Assembly: GCA_023375785.1 (NCBI GenBank)
Contig: SZWC01003891.1
Coordinates: 3,582 to 27,775 of the forward strand
Source of the DNA: Penium margaritaceum
Taxonomy: Eukaryota; Streptophyta; Zygnematophyceae; Desmidiales; Peniaceae
Length of the DNA: 24,194 nucleotides
Direction: 5' to 3'
The notes beneath the pieces were generated by a model. The model saw only the letters and a program-made list of their open reading frames with translations. It ran no database searches and was not told where the DNA came from. Positions 8,595-16,685 of the stretch are shown piece after piece (position 1 is the stretch's first letter; every line of letters begins with the position of its first letter). The position numbers and the translations under genes were made by a program.

Positions 8595-9360
8595 ATGGCA
8601 ATGACGGAGCAATAGAGCATCGGCACGGTCTTGAAGTTTGATGAGAACAGTTTCCCTTTGTGGAGGTGGCAATTTGAGGTCTATATTGATGACAAAGGAC
8701 TCCTTCAGTCGGTCAACGGTAAAGAGACGCCCCCTCCAGATACCGGTATGCCGGAGGAAGTGCAGAAGTACAAGAAGCGCAACAAAAAGACGCTTGCTTT
8801 GTTGGTATTAGCACTAGCTCCGACGCAACACGCATTGACTCAAGGATGTACGAAGACCGCGGAGGCGTAATAAAAGTTCTGCACCATCTACCAGTCCACT
8901 AACCTTGCCAACCAGCTTTTCCTCTTCAAGAGGCTCATCACCCTCCAAGCTAACAAAAGCAAAGACATCATGGAGATCCTGGAGCAGATTGAGTGCCAAT
9001 TTGCAGAGTGCGTAGCCACCTCTGGAAAGCCGACCCTCAATTGCAAGCCATGATCCTCTTGGCCTTGCCGTACACTTGGAGTCAGCGTCGTAGGCTGCTA
9101 GTCCATTGATGTGCGGAAATTCCCGAAGATGGCTGAGTACCTCCGCAATGAATGGATGCGGCTTGGTGGGAGAAAGAGGAGGGCAACGTTAAGTTCCTCC
9201 ATGCCGCCCGCCCTCAAGGTGGAGGAGGCAAGAAGGAGAAGGGTGCCAACCAGGGCACCAAAAAGGGTGACAAGAAGAGGGAGTGCTACGTATGTGGCAA
9301 AGAAGGCCAATATGCATGCAACTGCCCCAAAAAAGAGTCGGACCAGTTAGAGAAGGCTAG
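8595..9360 (+). pseudogene. gag: E2 gag remnant with CCHC-like knuckle
   Basis: The copia gag domain starts at about 8595. FDENSFPLWRWQFEVYI aligns with FDGEAFGTWK*QFEVVM of E4, and YQSTNLANQLFLFKRL with YQSTSLANRLFILQRL. Stops occur at 8613 and at 8868-8873 (TAATAA). The frame changes near 9035-9050, where LQAMILLALP continues as in E4. A basic, glycine- and lysine-rich stretch precedes the knuckle CYVCGKEGQYACNC at 9284-9325. This matches Cx2Cx4Hx4C except that the histidine is Q (CAA, 9308-9310), so zinc binding would be weakened. The upstream leader is short because E3 split it from the primer site. Confidence 0.87.
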
Positions 9361-9399
9361 AAAGATGGTTGACCTTGCAATGATGGCAAAGGAGTCCAC

Positions 9400-9776
9400 C
9401 GACTTCACACATCCGGAAGTCTTTGTGATTGACGTCAGATCGGGCCGCCATACGCAGTGCAATCAGCCGACATTCATCACGTATAGCACCTCAGAGGGGC
9501 AGATGACGGTGGCCAACGACAAAGAGAGTTGGTTGCCGGTGAAAGCAATGTTCGCATGGAGATGGATGTTGTCGGGGCGGCTGTCACAACCACAATTCAT
9601 GACATGCTCCACATGCCTAATTTTTTTATTTTTTCTTTAGATTACAATATAGAGAGATGGTCTATACACATGCCTAATTTTGGGCCAAATTTGCTGTCAT
9701 TGAGCCGCCTTACCAACTAGGGGCTCGAGGTGCTCTTTAACAAAGAGGCCATCATTCTTAGGAGGAGAACACCAAG
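9400..9776 (+). pseudogene. pol: E2 protease remnant
   Basis: FVIDVRSGRH at about 9420-9450 looks like a broken protease signature (I-D-S-G expected, two extra residues between D and S). Downstream, MPNFGPNLLSLSRLTN (about 9670-9717), TAG, GLEVLFNKEAIIL is the usual end of the copia protease and corresponds to MPTFVTNLLFVSWITD in E4. A 58-base partial duplication or insertion with 15-base direct repeats interrupts it (9610-9682). The frame is broken several times. Confidence 0.72.
9610..9682 (+). repeat. 43-bp AT-rich insertion between 15-bp direct repeats, inside E2 protease
   Basis: CACATGCCTAATTTT occurs at 9610-9624 and 9668-9682. The 43 bases between are AT-rich, unlike their surroundings, and have no counterpart in E4, where the protein runs straight through (VVYMPTFVTNLL). 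This fits a small insertion with a 15-base target duplication, or filler DNA from break repair. Confidence 0.7.
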
Positions 9777-10334
9777 GTGATTGCACACGGAAAGCGAGAG
9801 GATAACTTGTACTTGCTCTGTGTAAAGATCCTTGGCAGCTGGGCGGGGCCCGATGTTGCCCACCTCGCGAAGGAGGATAATGACTTGGACATGTGGCATC
9901 GTTGCCTGTGTCACATTGCTTCCTCAGCTGTAATGGATATAACAAAGTAAGAAGTGATGCGGTATCTCGAAGTCATGAGCCTTGACGCAGCCAAGAACGC
10001 CGTGTGCGAGCCGTGCGTGGTCAGCAAGGCGAGAGGACATCCGTTTGATGGCAAAGGGACATGTGCACCGGCGAAGTTGGAGGCGGTGCACACTGACGTG
10101 TGTGCATCATTCAAGAGCTCCATCAGGGGCGCTCGCTACTTCGTGACTTTCATCGATGATCATAGCCGCAAGCTCTACCTCTACATCATCCAGAGAAAGC
10201 GATGTCATGTTGTGCATGCAAGAGTTAATGGCGGCAGTGAAGCGGCAAACAAGGTTAAAGGTGAAGGTGTTTCAGAGCGACAACGGCGACAAGTACGAAA
10301 ATTGCTCGGCATGGATGAAAAGCAAGGGGATTGC
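9777..10334 (+). pseudogene. pol: E2 integrase, N-terminal part (interrupted by E4)
   Basis: Integrase inserts the DNA copy into the genome. The zinc-binding HHCC segment is visible: MWHRCLCH at about 9890 and CEPC at 10004-10015. The core then begins: first catalytic D in HTDVCASF (10095-10097), FVTFIDDHSRKLYLYII, and second D in FQSDNGDKYEN (10279-10281). A TAA near 9947 and a frameshift at about 10200 break it. At 10334 the frame reads KSKGI and stops at E4. The rest of the core, including the catalytic E, is at 16686. Confidence 0.85.
10330..10334 (+). repeat. Target-site duplication of E4, left copy (ATTGC)
   Basis: ATTGC precedes the TGTTATTTC start of E4 and is repeated at 16681-16685. 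Rejoining gives KSKGIAWQKTTPY, a continuous copia integrase reading. Confidence 0.95.
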
Positions 10335-10461
10335 TGTTATTTCTGGTATGCCCCTTGTCCAGTCAGCGGCAGATTTAGGCGGGCATGCACTGCTCTACGG
10401 AGCAAGCCCCCTACAGGACGAACCGGGTATGCACTGCGCTTATAGCGCAAGTCCCCCAGGT

Positions 10462-10525
10462 CCGCTCCTTGGATTAAATGAGCAAGCGGATTAATTCCAG
10501 GATCGCAGGTTCAAGTCCCGCATAG
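10462..10525 (+). other. tRNA-like segment in the E4 LTR
   Basis: GCTC and GAGC pair like a D-stem around a 12-base loop (about 10465-10484). A T-arm-like GCAGGTTCAAGTCCCGC follows at 10505-10521 and contains a B-box match. No paired acceptor stem or clean anticodon arm was found, so this is not a functional tRNA gene. It may be a tRNA or SINE fragment captured by the LTR. Copies occur at 15919-15929 and 16250-16260 (B-box positions). Confidence 0.4.
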
Positions 10526-10752
10526 GGCGCTAGGTCGCGCGCCTAAGGGGGGCTAAGGTGCGCGAGCACCTAGGGGCCTAAAGTGTGCGCGCACCACCCT
10601 AGAGATCGCGCTAGGGCGCCTCGGCCTCAAGCCAAGGCACCCAAGCTCGCCACTGCTATATGTACTACTCATTTGCTCATTCTAAGTATCCACTTCTTAC
10701 CCTTGAGACGTGTGCTGAAAAGTAAGGCATAAGTTGGCCAGCCAAGGGCAGA

Positions 10753-10760
10753 TATAAAAG
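10753..10760 (+). promoter_or_regulatory. E4 LTR TATA box
   Basis: TATAAAAG lies 178 bases before the end of the LTR. It is conserved in the 3' LTR copies at 16164-16171 and 16495-16502. It is a strong match to the plant TATA consensus; the transcript start would lie about 30 bases downstream. Confidence 0.7.
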
Positions 10761-10940
10761 ACTTGGGACAAGCTAAAAGGGGAAACCGAGAAGCCATGGA
10801 AGGGACAAGCTTTGTGAGCTGAAGAGTGTGGAAACACGATCCTGAGGGGGATATATTCTCATATCTGAAATGCTATGAGCGGTCGGCGGATGGCACTGTA
10901 CTCCGTTTTCTAGACCGCTTGCCTCAGGCGGGTTGACAAA

Positions 10941-10955
10941 GGGTTATGGGCCCAC
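10941..10955 (+). other. E4 primer-binding site complementary to the anticodon arm of tRNA-iMet (half-tRNA primer)
   Basis: GGGTTATGGGCCCAC lies two bases after the LTR end. It is the exact reverse complement of GTGGGCCCATAACCC, the anticodon stem-loop of plant initiator tRNA-Met (from memory of the family sequence). The animal tRNA would mismatch at the last base. Drosophila copia uses the same region, priming from a tRNA cleaved in the anticodon loop. No 3'-end type site (TGGTATCAGAGC) follows the LTR. Confidence 0.88.
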
Positions 10956-11400
10956 ACTGATCAGTGACCATTGCGAACTCTCCGCTCACATAAGTTGCAG
11001 GTTCATCGGCATCCAAGACTCGCGGCGTTGAAGACTCAGCTCCATCTGCTCTATCGTCGGCCTACATAGGCCTAAGGTGCATACAAGTGTGAGAGGACAG
11101 ACACGAGTTCGGCTCGTGGTCCAAACCACTCTCCACGGACAAGGAACGAGAACACCCTCTGCCCTTGTGGGTATGACCCTTGAGTCCTAACGAGACAAGC
11201 TCTGCCCTTGTGGGTACGTCCTCGTGTTTGTGGGAGCACCTCCTCTACCATAGCTAGGGGCCATCGGCTGGAAGGGCATGTAACGGACTGCACCTTGACA
11301 ACTCGGTAGCAGACATCGACCTCATCAGCGAACATCGGTCTCAACAAAGCAGAGGAGATCGCGCAGAGTCAACGAGAGGATCGCTGACCGACTCGGCACC
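10956..11400 (+). other. E4 untranslated leader
   Basis: No coding homology is seen. It holds a hairpin CACGAG-TTCGG-CTCGTG (11102-11118), a smaller one GGCCT-ACAT-AGGCC (11059-11072), and a 17-base direct repeat CTCTGCCCTTGTGGGTA at 11157-11173 and 11200-11216. Structures of this kind in retroelement leaders can serve RNA packaging or dimerisation, but that role is only a guess here. Confidence 0.55.
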
Positions 11401-12290
11401 ATGCCGAAAAGTCAGGCGCTCACTCTCCCCTCAAGGCCCGCCGAGTTGGGCGTAGCCAATGCCATAGCAAGGTTCGATGGTGAAGCCTTTGGGACCTGGA
11501 AATGACAGTTTGAGGTGGTAATGAGGGTGCGAGGGTACCTGACGATGCTGCAAGAGACGGAGGTGGAACCCGAGGACGAGACAAGCCAAGAGCACGATGC
11601 TTGGCAAGAGCGCAACGACATTGCGTTGGCGCTTGTCGTTACTTCAATCTCTCCGTCCCTCCTATCCCACATCGAGGGGTGCATAACGGCAGCTGAGGCT
11701 TACTCCAAGCTGACGAACGTGTACCAATCGACCTCCCTTGCTAATCGGCTGTTCATCTTGCAACGCCTCATCGGATTGCGGGTGGGCGAGGGAGAGTCGA
11801 TCCCCGACTTCCTCAAACAGTTCAAGGGACTGCTTCAAGAAGCCCGTGCAATGTCCTGGCATCTCGACCAAGCCATGCAAGCCATGATCCTTCTCATGGC
11901 CTTGCCGCCAAGCTGGGGCCCAATGATCACCACTCTGGGTGGTTGGGCGGAGTCGGAGCTCACGTATCCACGTGTCTCCGAGTACGTGTGCAATGAGGCC
12001 ATGAGGCGCAGCAACGATGTCATCAATAACGTAGCGTACGCAAGTGGCTCAAGCGGCACTAACTCCAACCAAGGCAATAGTGGAAGCAGTGGCAGTGGCG
12101 GGAAGAATGCCAAGAAGAAGGGCAAGTACCATAAGAGCGGCAAGGCAGGGCAATGGGCTAGGGAGTGCCGAGCTCCCAAGAAGGAAGGCGGCGGCGGTGG
12201 GAGTGGGAACAGCAACCACAGCAAGAAGATGGACAGCTCAACGAGCATGATGGCGAAGAGCGACCCTTCGGCGAAGGGGTCGGCACTACT
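11401..12290 (+). pseudogene. gag: E4 gag (copia UBN2-type) with one stop and a lost zinc knuckle
   Basis: The start is ATG at 11401 (MPKSQALTLPSRPAELGVAN). TGA at 11503-11505 replaces a W codon, since E2 reads WRWQFE where this copy reads WK*QFE. The rest is open: LALVVTSISPSLL, AAEAYSKLTNVYQST, LANRLFILQRL, FLKQFKGLLQEA, MILLMALPPSWG. A low-complexity S/G/N/K-rich stretch leads to the nucleocapsid. The knuckle region reads YHKSGKAGQWAREC (about 12127-12168); against Cx2Cx4Hx4C only the last cysteine remains, with changes C to Y, C to S and H to Q. RNA binding by zinc is therefore probably lost. Gag and pol share one frame. Confidence 0.9.
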
Positions 12291-12660
12291 TCGGCCTGGA
12301 GCCTTCAGGCTTGACTCATGCACCGACTACCACACCTCCAGGGAAGCGTGTGAATTCTCTGCTCTCACACCGTCCACCGCCAAGTTCCGGTGCGCCAATG
12401 GCGGCATCGAGTACGGAGCGGGTGAGGGAGAGAAAGTTGTGCGAACTCAGCTCAATGGAGCTGAGGAGTTGCGGCTTCAAAACGTGGTCTACATGCCCAC
12501 ATTCGTCACGAACCTCCTGTTTGTCTCTTGGATCACCGATCACGAGATGACAGTGATATTCACCCAGAAGGAGGCGATGATCCTCAAGAACAAGGATGTC
12601 ACCGTCTCCTTCGCCACATTAAACCTGATCGCCCGGGTGCCAAGAACCAACGGGTTCTAG
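12291..12660 (+). pseudogene. pol: E4 protease region
   Basis: The aspartic protease should mature the polyprotein. The signature reads FRLDSCTDYHTS (from about 12306) where LDSG(C/A)TxH is expected, so the catalytic DSG has become DSC. The fold-end block LQNVVYMPTFVTNLLFVSW (about 12475-12531) is well kept. The region ends NGF then TAG (12658-12660), where related polyproteins usually have an aromatic residue followed by VL. The frame is the same as gag before and integrase after. Confidence 0.8.
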
Positions 12661-14100
12661 GTGCTGCAGACTGAGAGCGCTGACGAGGGGCACGCTGCGG
12701 CGGCAGAGGCAGTAGCGGACGATGCACCACCGGTGAAAGCCAAAGCACCATCCAAGTCGCCTGCTGTGGCAACCAAAGACGCGGGAGCAGCAACTGCTTC
12801 ACTATGGCATAGACGCCTTGGGCATGTGGCTGACAGCACCCTGCAGGTCATGCATGATCAAAAGCTGGTACGCGGGCTGGATGGGTGCGCGCTGAAGGGT
12901 GGGCACAATCAGGGGTGTGAGGCTTGCCTACAAGGCAATTCGAAGCGGAAACCCTTCTCCAAGAATGGTCGCAGAACGGAGGCCATACTCGACCTGATCC
13001 ACAGCGACGTGTGCGGCCCAATGTGCACAGCGTCCAACGGCGGCAGCAAGTACTTCCTCACCTTCATCGACGACTACTCCAGAAAAGTGTTCGTCTACTT
13101 CCTCAGAAATAAAGGAGAGGTGTTGAAAAAGCTGCAGGAGTTTGTCGCCATGGTGGAGCGGCAGACTGGAAAGAAGGTCAAGGCCTTGCGTAGCGACAAC
13201 GGCTGAGAGTGCGAGGGGTGCAAGCCGTGGCTCAAACAGCATGGCATCGACCACCAAACGACCACCCCCTACACAACACAGAGCAACGGCGTGGCCGAGT
13301 GCATGAACCAGACCATTCTGGGCATGACGCGAACCATGTTGTTTGACTCAAAACTGCCACCGCGCTCCTGGGCAGAAGGTGCGCGAACCGCCTGCTACCT
13401 CATCAACCTCATGCCATCCGCAGCACTACGCAGCAAGGGGGCGAGTACGGAGCACAGCAAGGAGCAGACGACGCCACAGGAGGCGTGGTCAGGCAAGAAG
13501 CCTGATGCCTCTCACTTGAAAGCATTGGGCTGCACCGCTTGGGCCAAGGTCCAAGACAGGTAAGGAGGCGGCAAACTGGATGCACATGCGCGCATGTGCG
13601 TGATGGTCAACTATGAAGCTGCGCACAAGGCATACAGGCTGTGGGACCAGGCAGCTGGGAGAGTCTTTACCTCCCGAGACGTAGACTTAAAGGAAGAGTC
13701 AAACGGAAAGGAAGAGTTGCTCGACCCCGAGGATTCTCCCAAGCAGGGAGAGTGGATTGTGCTGCTGGAGGCGGGAGATGTACCCCCTCCTAACTGGTTT
13801 GGAACGCCAATGGTGCAGGTAGTGACAACTGTCGACACAGAGGGAGCGTCCGCTCAGGCTGAAGCAGAGACGGATTCCGACACCTTGTCAGAGACGTCCG
13901 AGGCCTCTTCGGAGGCCAGTGGCTCTACACCTCCTGCTACCTCATCTGGGGAAGCACAGCAGTAGCAGCATGAACAGCCAGCACCAAGACCGCTAAGGCG
14001 CAGCACGCGCCAAAGCAAGCCTGTGCAGAAGTGCAACGCAGGGAGTGCCGAGTGGACCGGCCTGAGCTGGTCGTGCCTTTCGCAGGGAGAGCCAAGCACC
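12661..14100 (+). pseudogene. pol: E4 integrase with DD(33)E triad
   Basis: The HHCC zinc segment is intact: LWHRRLGH (about 12802-12825) and CEAC (near 12919). The catalytic residues are D in HSDVCGP (13006-13008), D in RSDNG (13195-13197) and E in GVAECMNQ (13297-13299). D1 to D2 is 63 codons; D2 to E has 33 residues between rather than the usual 35. Stops are TGA 13204-13206 (GGE expected), TAA 13561-13563, and TAG 13963-13965 in a Q-rich tail (CAG to TAG likely). The C-terminal part has LKALGCTAWAKV, CVMVNYE, YRLWD and VFTSRDVDLKEE. An acidic S/T/E-rich linker (about 13855-13960) then leads towards RT. Confidence 0.9.
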
Positions 14101-15667
14101 ATTGCTCAAGCTCTCTCGCAGCCGGATGCCGTAAAGTGGAAGGAGGCGATGGAGAGTGAGCTTGCCTCCATCAAGGAGAATGGTACGTAGGAGCTGGTGG
14201 ACAAGCCACCCAACGCTCACGTGGTGGGCGTGAAGTGCGCCTTGCCCGTGAAGCTGAAGCAAGACCGCAACATCGACAAGTACAAGGCGAGAGTAGTGGC
14301 AAGGAGATTCTCACAGAGAGCAGGGTCTGAGTACGACGAGACCTACTCTCTTGTCGCTGCCTTTACCTCGATCCGATCCTTGATGGCTGTGGCTGCTGCA
14401 CGCGACATGGAAATTCATCAAATGGATGTCAAGACGGCTTTCCTCTATGGGAAGCTGGAGAAGGAGATATTCATGCAGGTGCCCGAGGGGGTCGAAGCCA
14501 AACCCCGGGCAAGTTTGCATGCTGGTCAAAGCGCTCTATGGGCTGAAACAAGCCCCAAGGATCTGGTACGAGGAGATGGATGGCTTCATGGCCACCATTG
14601 GCTTTGCGCACTGCCACAACGATCCAAGTGTGTATGTGCATGCGGATGACAAAGGGCTGCTGCTGGTCGCACTGTATGTGGATGATCTGATTGTGAGCTC
14701 TACCTCCAAGAAGGCCCTTGTGGTCCTCAAAGAGCAGCTGAGCAACAGGTTTCAGATGAAAGACATGGGAGAGCTCGAGTACTACCTCGGCATCGCCATC
14801 CACCGCAACCGAGCAACAGGCACCATCGAGCTCAACCACACGAAGTACATCACAGAGGTGCTTCGGCGCTACGGCATGGAAGACTGCAAACCCCTCAACA
14901 GCCCTCTCCCCATTGACACCAAACTCACCTCTTCTCACTCCCCTAGCACGGAAGCAGAGCGTCGTGAGATGCAAAATGTCCCCTACCAGTCTGCGACGGG
15001 GAGCATCATGTATGCCATGGTTGGCACACGACCTGACATCGCGTTTGCTATGGGGCTGACCAGTCGGTATGTGGCCAACCCTGGGCCACTCCACTGGCAG
15101 GCCGTGAAGCGCATTCTCCGCTGCCTTCAAAGGACACGGCACTGGGGGCTGTGCTACGGTGGCCTCCAAGGAACAGACCCTCTGCGCCTCAAATGCTACA
15201 CCGACGCAGACTGGGGAGGCAATCTTGACGACAGGGTGTCCACCTCAGGATTCGTGTGCATCCTGAACGGCGGAGCTGTCTCTTAGGGGAGCAGAAAGCA
15301 AGACTACGTCTCGATCTCCACTGCCGAAGCTGAGTACATCGCACTCTCAGAAGCGTGCAAGGAGACACAGTGGCTGCGCAGTCTGCTTGCTGAGATGCAA
15401 GCACCGCAGAAGGAGGCAACTGTCGTGCATATTGACAACAAGAGCGCGATTGACATCGCGTACAATAATGTGCTCTCCAGGCAGACTAAACACATCGACA
15501 TCCGCTACCACTACACACGCAACTTGGTCGCCAAGAATGTGGTGGATCTGCAGTACGTCGTGACAAAGCAGATGCTTGCAGACTTCCTGACAAAGCCGCT
15601 TGATGGTGACCAGCACAAGGTTGGTGCACAGGGCATCGGACTGGTAAGCGCTGGAGACGAGAGCTGA
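14101..15667 (+). pseudogene. pol: E4 reverse transcriptase and RNase H
   Basis: RT and RNase H are nearly complete. The RT blocks are KWKEAMESEL, IKENGT*ELVDKP (TAG 14188-14190 in place of W), YKARVVARRFSQ, QMDVKTAFLYGKL, VPEGVEAKP, ALYGLKQAPRIWY, and the active site ALYVDDLIV with YVDD at 14675-14686. YYLGIAI, MYAMVGTRPDIAFAMG and CYTDADWGG (RNase H aspartate) follow, then STAEAEYIALSEACKE and DNKSAIDIAYN. One extra C in the CCCC at about 14504-14507 shifts the frame from 1 to 2. TAG 15284-15286 again replaces W. The frame ends with TGA at 15665-15667. With these lesions repaired in imagination, the catalytic residues are all present, so the family was probably recently active. Confidence 0.92.
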
Positions 15668-15733
15668 AGAGGCGGCCGACATCGCAGGGCTTCGGGCCAC
15701 TACAAGAGTCTAGTCGCAGATAGACATAAGCGC

Positions 15734-15742
15734 AAGGGAGAG
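15734..15742 (+). other. E4 polypurine tract
   Basis: AAGGGAGAG lies three bases before the 3' LTR. E2 has the same motif before its 3' LTR (19066-19074), which supports common descent. Confidence 0.8.
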
Positions 15743-15745
15743 TTT

Positions 15746-16680
15746 TGTTATTTCTGGTATGCCCCTTGTCCAGTCAGCGGCAGATTTAGGCGGACATGCA
15801 CTGCTCTACGGAGCAAGTCCCCTTCAGGACGAACCGGGTATGCACTGCGCTTGTAGCGCAAGTCCCCCAGGTCCGCTCCTTGAATTAAATGAGCAAGCGG
15901 ATTAATTCGAGGATCACGGGTTCAAGTCCCGCCTAGGGCGCTAGGTCGCGCGCCTAAGGGGGGCTAAGGTGCGCGAGCACCTAGGGGCCTAAAGTGCGCG
16001 CGCACCACCCTAGAGATTGCGCTAGGGCGCCTCGGCCTCAAGCCAAGGCACCCAAGCTCGCCACTGCTATATGTACTACTCATTTGCTCATTCTAAGTAT
16101 CCACTTCTTACCCTTGAGACGTGTGCTGAAAAGTAAGGCATAAGTTGGCCAGCCAAGGGCAGATATAAAAGACTTGGGACAAGCTAAAAAGGGAAACCGA
16201 GAGGNGCTCCTTGGATTAAATGAGCAAGCGGATTAATTCCAGGATCGCAGGTTCAAGTCCCGCATAGGGCGCTAGGTCGCGCGCCTAAGGGGGGCTAAGG
16301 TGCGCGAGCACCTAGGGGCCTAAAGTGCGCGCGCACCACCCTAGAGATTGCGCTAGGGCGCCTCGGCCTCAAGCCAAGGCACCCAAGCTCGCCACTGCTA
16401 TATGTACTACTCATTTGCTCATTCTAAGTATCCACTTCTTACCCTTGAGACGTGTGCTGAAAAGTAAGGCATAAGTTGGCCAGCCAAGGGCAGATATAAA
16501 AGACTTGGGACAAGCTAAAAAGGGAAACCGAGAGGCCACGGAAGGGACAAGCTTTGTGAGTTGAACAGTGTGGAAACACGATCCTGAGGGGGATATCTTC
16601 TCATAGCTGAAATGTTATGAGCGGTCGGCGGATGTCACTATACTCCGTTTTCTAGACCGTTTGCCTCAGGCGGATTGACA
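15746..16680 (+). repeat. E4 3' LTR with a 331-bp internal duplication around an N
   Basis: It is 935 bases against 604 for the 5' LTR, a difference of exactly 331. The segment starting GCTCCTTG and ending AACCGAGAGG occurs twice (15874-16204 and 16206-about 16535), separated by the only N in the window. The second copy matches the 5' LTR more closely at its start than the first. Outside this, the LTR is collinear with the 5' copy and ends TTGACA. Confidence 0.93.
16205..16205. other. Assembly gap (single N)
   Basis: This lone N lies exactly at the junction of the duplicated LTR segment. It most likely marks a scaffold join of two contigs that both ended in this LTR. Confidence 0.8.
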
Positions 16681-16685
16681 ATTGC
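16681..16685 (+). repeat. Target-site duplication of E4, right copy (ATTGC)
   Basis: This is an exact copy of 10330-10334. The E2 integrase resumes after it. Confidence 0.95.

Larger units (their letters stand above)
10335..10938 (+). repeat. E4 5' LTR (604 bp)
   Basis: It starts TGTTATTTCTGG and ends TTGACA. It carries paired hairpin repeats (about 10380-10458), a tRNA-like stretch with a B-box-like GGTTCAAGTCC (10508-10518), a GC-rich palindromic block (about 10515-10660), and a TATA box TATAAAAG at 10753-10760, which is the likely pol II promoter. Confidence 0.95.
10335..16680 (+). mobile_element. E4: nearly full-length Ty1/copia element (lineage B) nested in E2
   Basis: It spans 6,346 bases as assembled and about 6.0 kb once a 331-base duplication around the N is removed. 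LTRs begin TGTTAT and end TTGACA, and ATTGC duplications flank it. The LTRs differ at about 18-19 of 604 positions (about 97% identical). It has a 15-base half-tRNA primer site, a 445-base leader, one gag-pol frame (11401-15667) and the purine tract AAGGGAGAG. Seven stops and one 1-base frameshift make this copy inactive, but it is the most complete element here. Confidence 0.96.

Noticed and set aside
9625..9667. An intron (TTTTTCTTTAG resembles a 3' splice site) in E2
   Set aside because: No matching GT donor at a suitable distance, the length (43 bases) is too short, and the flanking 15-base direct repeats fit insertion or repair better.
10400..10430. Hammerhead ribozyme suggested by the hairpins and a CAGGACGAA motif
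   Set aside because: The conserved CUGAUGA and GAAA core elements are not both present in a workable arrangement.
10462..10525. A functional tRNA gene in the E4 LTR
   Set aside because: T-arm and D-arm resemblance exists, but no paired acceptor stem and no proper anticodon arm were found. Kept only as tRNA-like.
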